64,000 nt of DNA from CAWAHD01 sp963781785 (GCA_963781785.1 CAWAHD010000002.1:4588001-4652000), one strand, 5' to 3'; shown: positions 34,974 through 43,949, counted from the first letter of the stretch. The notes: generated from the letters alone by a model not told the origin. Numbers and translations: made by a program.

Positions 34974-36509
34974 CGGTTGTTGTAGGGCGCCACGGTGACG
35001 GTGCCGTCGAACGAGCTATCCACGTTTCCCGAGCTGTCGAGCGCGCTCACGGTCAGCCCGAAGGGCGCTGCCGGCCGTGACGCTGGAGGGCGGCTCCGCC
35101 GTCACCGCGAAATACCAGGGCCCCTGGACTTCGACGGCGCCGATGTCGGCGGTGTAGTTGACGATCCGCGGGTAGCCGGCGCCGCGCTGGTCGGTATAGA
35201 CAGCGGCGGGAATGAGCGCGTTATCGCCGGCGTCGATGGCCGGGCTGCCGGCAAGCGGAAGCTCGGTCAGGGTAGGGCCGCCGTTGTTCTGGAGCGGGCC
35301 CAGCAACGGGTTGACATTCAAGAGGTCGGTCGGGGCAAATCCCAGGCCGTTTGAGCTATCGGCGAAGATATTGTAGCCCTGGCTGTCGATGTCGCCGTCA
35401 ATGCTCGAAAAGATCGAATTGCCGACGACAACATCGGTGACGGGGTAAGCATCATCCCAGTTGTTGAGATTCGCCCCGCCATTGTTGACGATTGTGCAAT
35501 CCTCGATCGTGAGCAGCTCCGAGTTTTCTTCGCCGCCCGCCAACGTGTTGATTCCACCGCCCGCGTTGTCGGCGATCGTGCAGTTAACGATCGACATGTT
35601 CGAGTTGTTGTCGATGGCCCCCCCCGCATTTGAGGAGAAGGTCGAGTTGGTGATGACCGCCAGCCCTGCGTTATACGCCTGGAACAAGCCGCCGCCCGAT
35701 CCGTTCGAGGCGTTGGCCGTGATCTGGCTCTGATTGATCGTCACGACTCCGTTATTGAAGATCCCGCCGCCACCCGCGGTGTCCGAGTTGTCCGAAACCG
35801 AACTGTCGCTGATGGTCAAGGTACCGTTGTTGTAGATCCCCCCGCCGCCATAGTAAAAGTAGGATTCCGCCGCCTGATTGTTGGTGACCGAGCTATCGCT
35901 GATGGTCAACGTACCGCCGTTGTAGATCCCTCCGCCGTTACCGGAGAAGCCCGTCACCTGATTGTTCGCGACCGAGCTGTCGCTGATCGTCAGGGTCCCG
36001 CTGTTGTCGATTCCGCCACCGTCGCCGGTCGACGAGCCTTCGCTCACCGTGAGGCCGGTGATCGTCGCGGTGACTCCGCTGTCGATCTGGAACACCGTGA
36101 CCGTGCCGCCGCCGCTGACCGTCGCGAGTTCGGCCCCCGGACCATCGATCACCTCCGGGCCGGTCGTCTCGGAGAGCACCAGGGTGGCACCCAGCGCGAT
36201 CGTCTGCGGTGAGGACGAGGTGAACACCGACGGATCAAACTCGATCTCGCTGCCATCGGTGTTGGTATTGGCGTTGGCCAGGCCGATCACGTAAGGCAAC
36301 GTGCCCGACGTGCCCGAACCCGAGGTGCCGCTCCCCGTGGAATCGACTGTGAAGATCGTCGGTGAGAGAACGATGCGCGATTCCAGCAACTCGAGCCGGG
36401 GCCGATGACACGTGGTAGGGCGCTCGCGCGATCGACGACGTGGAGTTCGTCGAGGGGAACTCCAAACACGATTTCTGTGCGGCTCTCGATCGTGGTGGTA
36501 GACACTCAT
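34974..36509 (-). CDS. N-terminal part of planctomycete surface protein (right-handed beta-helix), cut by transposon
   Basis: The protein begins with a basic N-terminus and the motif RLELLESRIVLSPTIFTVD (planctomycete LE.R.LLS type). Repeats of about 28-35 residues follow, for example GGGIDNSGTLTISDSSVANN and GGGIYNGGTLTISDSSVTNN, typical of right-handed beta-helix surface proteins with GGGI.N motifs, and then QNNGGPTLTELPLAGSPAID. Near 35061 one extra G (in the GGG at 35061-35063) breaks the frame; the continuation reads SAFGLTVSALDSSGNVDSSF and DGTVTVAPYNN up to the element edge. Without the shift the frame stops at 35016. The likely C-terminal part is at 29831-30490. Confidence 0.75.
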
Positions 36510-36699
36510 GGGAACGGTCCTTGGGTGAGAGGCAGGCAGCGAGGGGGCCAGAATCGAGCCTTAAAGCGATAGAGCCGGCGTCGGGACAGAGTCAAAGACC
36601 GCGATCGCGGCCACAAGCCGCGAAAGCGGCTAAGGGCCTGTACGCGACGGGCCTTCTCTCCATGACCAGGTACGCAGCTCTCTCGAAAACCTTTCATCG
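36510..36699. other. Upstream region of surface-protein gene
   Basis: No coding sequence supported. The promoter of the surface-protein gene (start at 36509, minus strand) should lie here. Confidence 0.35.
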
Positions 36700-36817
36700 G
36701 TTTCTTGGTTTTTCGCTGAACGGCTCTACGAGCACCGTTTCAGTCACCGAGCGCGTGCGGCTCACCCGCGCGACGACGGAGCATCAGAACTTGAGCGGCA
36801 CCCGCATCGCTGCACAT
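36700..36817 (-). pseudogene. Decayed N-terminal fragment of an ECF sigma factor
   Basis: Read on the minus strand from the ATG at 36817, the translation MCSDAGAAQVLMLRRRAGEP then HALGD and a stop aligns with the start of the intact ECF sigma gene (MSNEADADQALMRRICAGEQ, HALGEL). Beyond the stop only scattered similarity remains. The upstream 60 bases also match the intact gene's promoter region (see the entry at 36818). It is the remnant of a duplicated sigma gene, located just beyond the 3' end of the kinase-WD40 gene. Confidence 0.6.
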
Positions 36818-36877
36818 GTCGATTCTGCTAACACCACAACCGTGCGCTGGTGCTCATCGTAAACAGGCGACCGAGGA
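36818..36877 (-). promoter_or_regulatory. Conserved ECF-sigma upstream element, copy at the decayed fragment
   Basis: On the minus strand the sequence TCGCCTGTTTACGATGAGCA, then CCAGCGCACGGTT, matches the upstream region of the intact sigma gene at 43761-43807 at nearly every base. Conservation in a non-coding stretch next to a dead gene suggests either recent duplication or a shared promoter. Confidence 0.45.
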
Positions 36878-37078
36878 ATTCGAGAAAGCGGTCATATTGA
36901 GCGAAAAGTCGCTTTAAGAGAGGGCAAACGTCGCCATCGGTCCCGGACAGGCGGGGCAAGGCGAGATGTACCGGGGCGTTCCCGCTCGACTTCTGCGACA
37001 GCGTTTGCAAAACGACTTTTCGGTCCGTCTTACAGTGGCGCGAACACGTCGGCAGGCAGCTAGCCGCTCGGGCCGGCC

Positions 37079-38616
37079 GTAAGCGTTCACAGTCTGGGGT
37101 TGTCGTTTGCGAATGACGCAATTATTCTACCTGCATGGCATGGACGCCCCCGATTCCAGAACCCCTGTGGCAGACGGCTTCGCCCGAGGTCCAAGCGGCG
37201 ATTCTTGCGCTCGTCGAGTTCTACGAACTGCGCCTTGCCAAACTTGAAGCGCGCGTCAACGATCTCGAGAATCGGCTGAAGCTCAACTCCACCAACTCGT
37301 CGAAGCCCCCATCCTCTGATCCGATCGGAATGAAGCGCAAGCCCCCGGCTTCTCCCAGCGGAAAGAAACGCGGCGGGCAGCCCGGACATCGTAAGGCCCA
37401 CCGCGCCTTGGTCCCACCCGAAAAGATTCGCGGGACGACCCACTGTAAGCCGACTGCTTGCCGCCGATGCGGTCATGAACTCTGCGGCGACGACCCCGAA
37501 CCCTTGATCCATCAAGTCGCCGAACTGCCCAAGATCGAGCCGATCGTCGATGAGTATCGGCTCCATCGTCTGACCTGCCCTGGCTGCGGCGAGACGACCT
37601 GCGCTGCCTTGCCACCGGGCGTCCCCACTGGATGCTTCGGCCCGTACCTTCAGGCGGTGCTGGCCGTGCTCGCGGGGGCCTATCGCCTCAGCAAGCGTCA
37701 GATCCAGCAGTTGGTAAGCGACCTGTTTACTCTTTCGATCTCCACCGGGATGGTCTCCAAGCTGGAACGGCAGTCGGCCATCGCCCTTGAAGCCCCTTAC
37801 AACGAACTCGCGACTTCGGTCCATAAGTCCTCGGTGGTTAATATCGACGAGACGTCGTGGCGTGAGAATCGTCACAAGGCTTGGCTGTGGGCCACGGTGA
37901 CCAGCTTTTGCACGGTCTTTACCATCGCCAAAAGTCGTAGTGGCGAAGTCGCGGCGGCTCTCTTGGGGAGCAAAGACGATCAGGTCGTCGGCAGTGACCG
38001 GTTCAGCGCGTATGAGTGGATCAAGGCATTCGGGCGTCAAGTCTGCTGGGCGCATCTGCGCCGAGACTTCCAAGCGATGATCGACCGGGGTGGTGAAGGC
38101 GAGAGCATCGGACAGCGGTTGCTTTCGTTGTCGAACCGGCTGTTCCGCCACTGGCACCGAGTGCGCGACGGAACTTTGCCTTGGAATGCGTTTCAAGAGC
38201 GGATGCACCGCTTGCGTCGGGAGGTCAAGCAAACCCTTCTGGAAGGGTCGAGGTGCCCGTGCGCGAAAACGGCGGCCACGTGCTTCGAGCTTCTCAAGGT
38301 GGAAGAAGGTCTGTGGACCTTCGCGCGGGTCCAGGGAATTGCACCGACGAACAACGTTGTGGAACGAGCGTTGCGGCATGCGGTGATCTGGAGGCGGATC
38401 AGCGGCGGGACCGACAGTGTGCATGGGAGCCGATTCGTCGAGCGAATGCTGACAGTGGTGGCGACCTGTAGGCAACAGGGCCACAACGTCTTGGATTACC
38501 TGACTTCGTGCTTTGAAGCAGACCGTCGTGGCCACGCCCTTCCCTCTCTTTTGCGACTCACCCGGACGCGATCCAAAGTTGCTTGATTCGACCTACCCCA
38601 CCCTATGAACGGCTAC
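37079..38616. mobile_element. IS66-family (tnpC-only) insertion sequence
   Basis: A 1,538-bp element. The terminal inverted repeats begin GTAAGCGTTCACAGTCTGGG (left, from 37079) and GTAGCCGTTCATAGGGTGGG (right, read inward from 38616); IS66 ends typically start GTAA. It is flanked by the 8-bp direct repeat GGCCGGCC at 37071-37078 and 38617-38624, the length expected for IS66. A single gene (tnpC) is present, as in the ISBst12 subgroup, without tnpA/tnpB. It sits in the last codons of the kinase-WD40-TPR gene; removing it restores an ending of AVLAGPSG and a stop. Confidence 0.88.
37135..38586 (+). CDS. tnpC: IS66-family transposase (TnpC)
   Basis: A 483-residue transposase. The N-terminal leucine-zipper-like coiled coil is KLEARVNDLENRLKLNSTNS, followed by the IS66 hallmark SSKPPSSDP and a basic region KKRGGQPGHRKAHR. 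A zinc-binding region has CRRCGHELCGDD and LTCPGCGETTC. The catalytic DDE residues lie in VVNIDETSWRENRHKAWLWA, VVGSDRFSAYEW and NNVVERALRHAVIWRRISGG. Length and order of domains match the family. The frame is intact, so the copy may be active. Confidence 0.93.
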   Translation: MAWTPPIPEPLWQTASPEVQAAILALVEFYELRLAKLEARVNDLENRLKLNSTNSSKPPSSDPIGMKRKPPASPSGKKRGGQPGHRKAHRALVPPEKIRGTTHCKPTACRRCGHELCGDDPEPLIHQVAELPKIEPIVDEYRLHRLTCPGCGETTCAALPPGVPTGCFGPYLQAVLAVLAGAYRLSKRQIQQLVSDLFTLSISTGMVSKLERQSAIALEAPYNELATSVHKSSVVNIDETSWRENRHKAWLWATVTSFCTVFTIAKSRSGEVAAALLGSKDDQVVGSDRFSAYEWIKAFGRQVCWAHLRRDFQAMIDRGGEGESIGQRLLSLSNRLFRHWHRVRDGTLPWNAFQERMHRLRREVKQTLLEGSRCPCAKTAATCFELLKVEEGLWTFARVQGIAPTNNVVERALRHAVIWRRISGGTDSVHGSRFVERMLTVVATCRQQGHNVLDYLTSCFEADRRGHALPSLLRLTRTRSKVA

Positions 38617-39904
38617 GGCCGGCCAGCACCGCCTCGGCCTCGGTGCGGATAGCCGCCAACTCCTTCGCGTACTCGGCGGACAGGGCTTTCCGTTGTCCAA
38701 CCCAGCGCACCGCGCGATCAAGGCACCCACGCGCCTCTGCCCGGTGGCCCAGACGGTGATGCGCCATGGCCAGGAAGAACAGGTCGAATGAATCGAATTG
38801 TCCCTTGCCGGCGGTCAGGCTCTTTTCCAGGATTGTGATTGCCTCGGCGAACTTGCCGGCACGGTAGAGGGCGACGCCCAGGGTATTGAGACTAATCTGT
38901 TCCCCCGGTGCCAGCCGAACGGCGTGGCGGGCGTGTTCGACGGCCTCGGTTGGGTTTCGGAGCGGCTCCGGTCCGGTCACAAGGAGCCACGCCAGGTTGT
39001 TGTGGGCCAAGGCGGAATCGGGCCACCGCTCTGACGCCTGGCGAAGCACGCGGATGGCTTCCCCAATGTTGCCCGCCTGCTCGAACTGCCGGGCTTGGTT
39101 GAGAAGCGATTTCCGCTCGCCAAACGATTCTAGCCGTCCGTCCAAGTCACCCATGTCAACGACGAGCTTCAAAGGAGGGGTTGGCGTGTTTCCAGTCGGC
39201 GGTTCTGTTTCCGGGTACGTGGGCTCGTCCCAGTCCAGTCCCATTGCGGCGAGCTTGAGTCGGATGGCCCGCAGGTCCCAGACGTACACGGCCGGGCCGT
39301 CGCGTGTGGTGACGATCAGGCGCGAACCGTCGGGGTTGAAGGTCGCCTCCGCCGCGACGCAGAGATCTGGGCTTTCGAGCCGCGCAATGTCCCGGCCGGT
39401 CGCTGTCTCCACCAGGCGGATGATCTTGCTCGCGTCCTGGACCGCCAGCAAGTGGCTATCCGCGGAGAAGCAAAGCCCATTGCCGCCGACGTGCCGTGCC
39501 TCGCGCCATGTGCCGACGGCCCACAGTCGGCAGGGCGACAATCCCGAAAGCAGCCATTGGCCATCGAGACTGAAGCGAACGCTCCCGCCTTGGTGGATCG
39601 GTAGCTTGCGCACCTCCGTCCCATCCGACGTGCGCCAGAGCCGAACGCCACCGGCGGTATGACTGCTTGTGGCCAGCCATTCGCCGTCGGGGCTGACGGC
39701 GACAAAGCGGACGTCGTCGAGCGGCCCGACGGTGAGCTTGCCATGAGGGGTCAGGACAAGGGCGTGACTGTAGCGTGCGGCGGCGACGATCCGGCCGCGC
39801 CGGTCCTCGGCAATTTGACAATCGCCTGGCGGCAAAGACAGCCGGCTCGGGGGGCCGATATGAACGACGCCCCGATCCTGGTCCAGCTTGACCGGCCAGC
39901 GCAA
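38603..39904 (-). CDS. Kinase-WD40-TPR protein, C-terminal part (WD40 and TPR)
   Basis: The 3' third of the large kinase gene that starts at 42948, after a frame break near 39905. It contains WD40 blades (VRFVAVSPDGEWLATSSHTA, VRFSLDGQWLLSGLSPCRLW, EATFNPDGSRLIVTTRDGPA) and a TPR region (QFEQAGNIGEAIRVLRQASE, SLNTLGVALYRAGKFAEAIT, MAHHRLGHRAEARGCLDRAV). The IS66 insertion at 38617 replaced the last residues: the frame now ends AVLAGRSRS. The upstream frame near 39905 reads GSLGV and joins LRWPVKLDQDRGVVHIG here. WD40 and TPR parts usually bind partner proteins. Confidence 0.8.
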   Translation of the reverse strand: MRWPVKLDQDRGVVHIGPPSRLSLPPGDCQIAEDRRGRIVAAARYSHALVLTPHGKLTVGPLDDVRFVAVSPDGEWLATSSHTAGGVRLWRTSDGTEVRKLPIHQGGSVRFSLDGQWLLSGLSPCRLWAVGTWREARHVGGNGLCFSADSHLLAVQDASKIIRLVETATGRDIARLESPDLCVAAEATFNPDGSRLIVTTRDGPAVYVWDLRAIRLKLAAMGLDWDEPTYPETEPPTGNTPTPPLKLVVDMGDLDGRLESFGERKSLLNQARQFEQAGNIGEAIRVLRQASERWPDSALAHNNLAWLLVTGPEPLRNPTEAVEHARHAVRLAPGEQISLNTLGVALYRAGKFAEAITILEKSLTAGKGQFDSFDLFFLAMAHHRLGHRAEARGCLDRAVRWVGQRKALSAEYAKELAAIRTEAEAVLAGRSRS

Positions 39905-40203
39905 CGCCGAGCGAGCCGGTGGTCAGCAGATCACCGGACTCTTCAAACAGACTAAGCCTCGCCTCTCCGATACGTAGGACACCGAGTTCCGTGCCACGGG
40001 CCAGGTCCCAGAACACAACACGGTGGTTCGTGCCGACGGCCAGGATCCTCCCGTCATGCCGGATCGACGCACGTGAATAGACGATCGGCTGGCTCGCGGC
40101 GTGGGCCAACGTGCGGTATTCCAGGGCCGGATCGACCTGGTATGTAGTCAACTGATCGTCGACCGAAACGGCGATTCGTCCGTCCTGGCTGAATCCAGTC
40201 TGA

Positions 40204-42948
40204 TCAACCCCCGCCAAACTGAGCTCCGGCCGGCCCAAAATCGGGTCCCAGAGCCGCAAACTCCCCATGCCGCCGTAGCCGGTGCTGGCCAGCAGCGTGC
40301 CCGAGGGGTGAAACGCCACACTCAAGCCGGCGTCGTTGGGGAATTCGAGAGTTGCCCTCCTCACGCCACTCAGGGCGTCCCACACAGGAGATCGTCTTGT
40401 CCGATTCGATCGCAAGCGTGCTGCCGTCGGGGCTCCAGTCCATCCTTCCGCCAGCAACGAACGGAAACGATCGGACGAGCCGGCCCGACTCTGCGTCGAT
40501 GATCCGGCAGGCTGGTTTTCCATTCTCTGTGCAGGCGAGCGCGATCTGGCTGCCGTCCGCTCGGAAGGCCAGGTACCCAGATCCCGGCACCTGCCAGCGC
40601 TTGAGCCGCTGACCGGTCGTCAGATCGAAGACAAGCAGCGTGCCCTCTTGCGAACACGCGATCCGCCGGCTGTCCGGGCTAAATTTGGCCGAACTCCACC
40701 ACGGAAACGGTCCCTTGTCGTCGACCAAGACCGCTTCCCGGTCGACGTCCCAAACCGTCAATCCGCAGTCGGGAAGATTCATGGTCGCCAGGTACCGGCC
40801 ATCGGGACTCAAGCTAAACGTCCAGATGTCGTGATCGCCCCGGGCGTTCAAGTGCGCAATCTGGACGTCGTCAGCGACGCGCCGGACCTGGATCGTTCCA
40901 TTTCGCAACCGCAGCGCGTAGCGAGTCATGGCGGAGTCGAAGGTAAAACGAATTACGCCCTGCGGCAGCGCAATGACACGCCCACTGGCCCTCAAATCAG
41001 GAAGCGCCATGCAAGCGATCGCTTCATCGCGGAGCGGCTCGAGCCGCTCGCGAGGCAGCTTCAGGTCTCTGGCGATCCCGACTGCCTTGGCCAGGGCGTC
41101 GAGGCTGTCAAATCGCTGTCCCATCTGCCGGCTGAAGCGTTTGGCCATCGCTAAGTTTAGCTTTGAGTGGAACCCGTCGAGTGCGCGAAGCTGTGCTTGT
41201 CGCTCAGCGTCCGATTTCGCCCGGAGAGCCGTCTGGGTCTTGCCTTCCGCCGAGACCAGCGCGTCACGCTGGCTGCGGTATTCCCAGGCCGCGAAGGTCG
41301 AGACGATCGCGAGGACAGTCGTCAGGACCGCAGCGCTGATGTTCGCCGCGGCCAGCCATGGGTTCCGCTTGCACCACCGCCCGAACTGCTGGTAGTACGG
41401 GATCGGTCGTGAACGGATCGGCCGGTACTCGACAAATCGCCGCAATTCGGCGGCCAGCTCCTCCGCGCTCGTGAATCGGTGGCTCGGGTCCTTGGCAAGA
41501 GTTTTGAGGACGATTGTCTCCAGGTCGGGGGGAATCTTGCGATCGAGCTGCCGGAGTGGCACCGGTGGGTCGTTCTCGATCCGGTGAATCAACTCGAGCT
41601 GGTCCTTGCCCTCGAACACGTGACGAAAGGTCAACAGCTCGTAGAGCGTCGCGCCCAGCGCATAGAGGTCACCTCGCCGGTCCGAGACGCCCCGGAACCG
41701 CTCGGGGGCCATGTACCGCAAGGTCCCGACCAGGTCGTGCGACTGCGAAAGATCGTCTCCCTCCTCGAACTTGGCCAGTCCGAAGTTGGTGACCCAGATG
41801 TTCCCCAGCGGATCCAGGATCAAATTGGGCGGCTTGATGTCGCGATGCAGAACGCCTCGGTTGTGCGCGTACGCCAAAGCGTCGGCGGCCTGGGCCCCCA
41901 GCCGCGCAACTTCGCGATAGTAACGAACATCCGACTTCCCGGTCAGCGAGCTGGTTGTGTCGTGAGCAGACATTTTCTCAGGATCATCGCTGGTTCCCGA
42001 AGCGGGACGTTTCCCATCCGCGGCACCCATCTTTTCTTCGGCACGGCGCAGCTCCGACACGAAGCGACGGGTCGCCGTGCCCGGGTCTGCCGCCTCCGTC
42101 ACCGGAGCCGCGTTCGTGTCAGATGAAGGTAACGTCTGCTGCTCAACGCGGCTGTCAAAGGCGCCGGCGCTCGCAAACCGGCCGGTCAGGAGCCCCAGCG
42201 TGACCGTCTCTCTCAGAGACTTCGGCGCGCGACGCATCCCCTCCGCCCCAGCGAGGTCATCGTGTTCGCTCGGGTCGTCCGCGGGTAATGCCAGGGTGTC
42301 CGCATCTTCGATGCGCAATCCCTCTTTCTCAAGGCGGAGTTGCCGGATGTCGTCCAGGACCTTATCCAGGCTCTGGCCGGCAATGTACTGCATCGCGTAA
42401 TAGCAGATTCCATCATGCTCGCCGTAGTCGAAGACGCTCACGATGTTGGTATGGTGCAACCTGGCAGCCGAGCGGGCCTCGGTGTGGAAGCGGCGTAGGT
42501 AGTTCGGGCGGTTGCGATATTGCGGATGCATCACTTTGAGTGCCACGTGGCTGCGGAGTGACTCGCGAACCGCTTCGTAGACAACGCCCATGCCTCCTTC
42601 GCCCAAGTAACGGAGGATCCGGTAGTCGCCCAACTGCACAGGCAGGATGCCGCGGGCGGCCGGTACTGCCGCGGCCAACGCCTGATTCAGCTCTTGCCGC
42701 GCCGGCTTGTTCTGTTCCACCAGGGCGAGCGCGGGAAACAGATCGCGGATGTCGTCGGCGTGTTCGGGGTAACGCTCGACGTACTCGGTGAGCGACGGAT
42801 GCTCGCCGCGGCGCAGCCGAGCGGCGAACTCCTCGGCCAGCAGCTCGAAGGGATTTCTCTCGGCGGTCGAGTCGCCCATGGCTCGTCCCTCGCTCCTCCC
42901 GAATGCGGCGAGTGATCCGGAGGCTTTCGCGTCGTCACCAAGGTCCAA
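40204..42948 (-). CDS. Ser/Thr kinase-WD40-TPR protein, N-terminal part with altered DFG motif
   Basis: A planctomycete eukaryotic-like kinase. The start may be the ATG at 42948 or, with better family fit, at 42879 (MGDSTAERNPFELLAEEF). Kinase motifs: GEGGMGVVYEA, VALKVM (ATP Lys) and LHRDIKPPN. The DFG motif is NFG (IWVTNFGLAKF, codon AAC), so the Mg-binding Asp is missing. An insert of about 140 residues lies between the N-lobe and HRD, usual for this family. A transmembrane helix follows (AANISAAVLTTVLAIVSTFA), then a coiled coil and WD40 blades. At about 40381-40385 the frame breaks: the family-like sequence continues one frame over as VWDALSGVRRATLEF and SVAFHPSGTLLASTG until about 39905. 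Its partner ECF sigma gene lies upstream. Confidence 0.85.
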   Translation of the reverse strand: MDLGDDAKASGSLAAFGRSEGRAMGDSTAERNPFELLAEEFAARLRRGEHPSLTEYVERYPEHADDIRDLFPALALVEQNKPARQELNQALAAAVPAARGILPVQLGDYRILRYLGEGGMGVVYEAVRESLRSHVALKVMHPQYRNRPNYLRRFHTEARSAARLHHTNIVSVFDYGEHDGICYYAMQYIAGQSLDKVLDDIRQLRLEKEGLRIEDADTLALPADDPSEHDDLAGAEGMRRAPKSLRETVTLGLLTGRFASAGAFDSRVEQQTLPSSDTNAAPVTEAADPGTATRRFVSELRRAEEKMGAADGKRPASGTSDDPEKMSAHDTTSSLTGKSDVRYYREVARLGAQAADALAYAHNRGVLHRDIKPPNLILDPLGNIWVTNFGLAKFEEGDDLSQSHDLVGTLRYMAPERFRGVSDRRGDLYALGATLYELLTFRHVFEGKDQLELIHRIENDPPVPLRQLDRKIPPDLETIVLKTLAKDPSHRFTSAEELAAELRRFVEYRPIRSRPIPYYQQFGRWCKRNPWLAAANISAAVLTTVLAIVSTFAAWEYRSQRDALVSAEGKTQTALRAKSDAERQAQLRALDGFHSKLNLAMAKRFSRQMGQRFDSLDALAKAVGIARDLKLPRERLEPLRDEAIACMALPDLRASGRVIALPQGVIRFTFDSAMTRYALRLRNGTIQVRRVADDVQIAHLNARGDHDIWTFSLSPDGRYLATMNLPDCGLTVWDVDREAVLVDDKGPFPWWSSAKFSPDSRRIACSQEGTLLVFDLTTGQRLKRWQVPGSGYLAFRADGSQIALACTENGKPACRIIDAESGRLVRSFPFVAGGRMDWSPDGSTLAIESDKTISCVGRPEWREEGNSRIPQRRRLECGVSPLGHAAGQHRLRRHGEFAALGPDFGPAGAQFGGG

Positions 42949-42949
42949 C

Positions 42950-43102
42950 GTAGGTCAGGCTTTCCAGCCTGACGTCTTTCTCGTAGGTCAGGCTTTCCAG
43001 CCTGACGTGCATTGCAATTTGTCGCCTTTCGCTCCGCGAAAGTGTGCGCCCGTTCGCGGAGCGAAGGGCGACTTTTCTGTCAGGCTGGAAAGCCTGACCT
43101 AC
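42950..43102. repeat. Compound palindromic (REP-like) repeat between sigma and kinase genes
   Basis: Three copies of GTAGGTCAGGCTTTCCAGCC (+TGAC) are present: direct at 42950-42973 and 42983-43006, inverted at 43079-43102. Between them a hairpin pairs 43021-43040 (CTTTCGCTCCGCGAA part) with 43053-43072 over 20 bases with one G-T pair. The inverted copy contains the stop codon of the sigma gene and encodes its last residues, SGFPA. The whole unit could fold as one large structure between the two genes. Confidence 0.75.
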
Positions 43103-43760
43103 GCCTGAGCGATCCTGTCATCCGGTCCACCGAGCGCGGCGCCAGGATCTCCTTGAGCCGGCGCAGCGCCCGGACGTAACGGTTACTGGCGGCAGCCTTG
43201 TGCAAGCCCAGAACGGCGGCCGTCTCGCTGTTGTTGAGTTCTTCGAAGTGCCGCAGAGCCAGGATCTCGCGGTCGATCGGCTCCATGGTGTTGAGCGCGT
43301 CCTGGATCTTGATTTGAATCTCAGCGCGGATCGCGGCCCGGCTCGGAGTCGTCATCCGGCCTAGGAGCTGAGCCGCCAGGGACCGGGAGTCGGCCGAGGG
43401 CAACGGCCCGCTATGGAGCGAAACCTCGCGCCCGGCATCACGCCCCTTCACGCCGAGGTGAATGCGGTGCAGCGTGATCAAGCGCTGAGTGGTCAGGTAC
43501 CGCAGCCAGAGGAACGGCGGCATCGCGGGATCGGCTGCGTACTCACCGAGCCGCCGCGAGGCGTCCAGAAATGCCTCCTGAATCACGTCGGAAGGGTCGA
43601 TGCGTCCCTGCAACCGCCGGTCGAGCCGTAACTGCACCATCCGGCGGAGTCGCTCGCGATGCGCACCGAGTAGCTCCCCGAGCGCGTGCTGCTCACCGGC
43701 GCAAATACGGCGCATCAGGGCTTGATCGGCGTCAGCCTCGTTGGACATGTCGATCCCCAT
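43080..43760 (-). CDS. ECF-family sigma factor (planctomycete type)
   Basis: A 226-residue sigma factor; the start is either MGID at 43760 or MSNEAD at 43748. Region 2 spans about residues 15-105 (QALMRRICAGEQHALGELLG, RIDPSDVIQEAFLDASRRL, PPFLWLRYLTTQRLITLHRI). Region 4 is about 150-215 (LNTMEPIDREILALRHFEEL, NNSETAAVLGLHKAAASNRY). It fits the Sig-70_plancto1 (TIGR02984) group. The last residues SGFPA come from a palindromic repeat that has replaced the original 3' end. The WD40 kinase gene follows on the same strand, the usual planctomycete sigma/kinase arrangement. Confidence 0.87.
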   Translation of the reverse strand: MGIDMSNEADADQALMRRICAGEQHALGELLGAHRERLRRMVQLRLDRRLQGRIDPSDVIQEAFLDASRRLGEYAADPAMPPFLWLRYLTTQRLITLHRIHLGVKGRDAGREVSLHSGPLPSADSRSLAAQLLGRMTTPSRAAIRAEIQIKIQDALNTMEPIDREILALRHFEELNNSETAAVLGLHKAAASNRYVRALRRLKEILAPRSVDRMTGSLRRRSGFPA

Positions 43761-43807
43761 AGCATCATAACCGTGCGCCGGTGTTGATCGTAAACAGGTC
43801 GACCGAG
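43761..43807 (-). promoter_or_regulatory. Conserved upstream element of ECF sigma gene
   Basis: On the minus strand the order is CTGTTTACGATCAACACCGG, then CGCACGGTTATGATGCT and the ATG. It matches the decayed copy at 36818-36877 closely. TTTACG and TATGAT could be -35 and -10 boxes with a 19-base spacer. In that case the transcript would start at or near the start codon, making a leaderless mRNA. This is inference. Confidence 0.4.
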
Positions 43808-43949
43808 AAAGTTCTTTCTGGAAGGAGCGCCATGAACGGGGCGAAACGGCTCCTGCTCGCCCTTGACCGATCGGCCCGCGTCGCTGAAGCTGAAGTTGAT
43901 CCAAGAACCGGAGCAGCCTCAAACCTCAACTCGTTGCAAGGGAATCGCC

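Noticed and set aside
35016..35060. Original stop of the surface-protein frame at 35016 as the true C-terminus
   Set aside because: The last residues (LRADRERARQLGKRG) do not fit the repeat pattern, whereas the next frame continues a typical extracellular repeat (SAFGLTVSALDSSGNVD).
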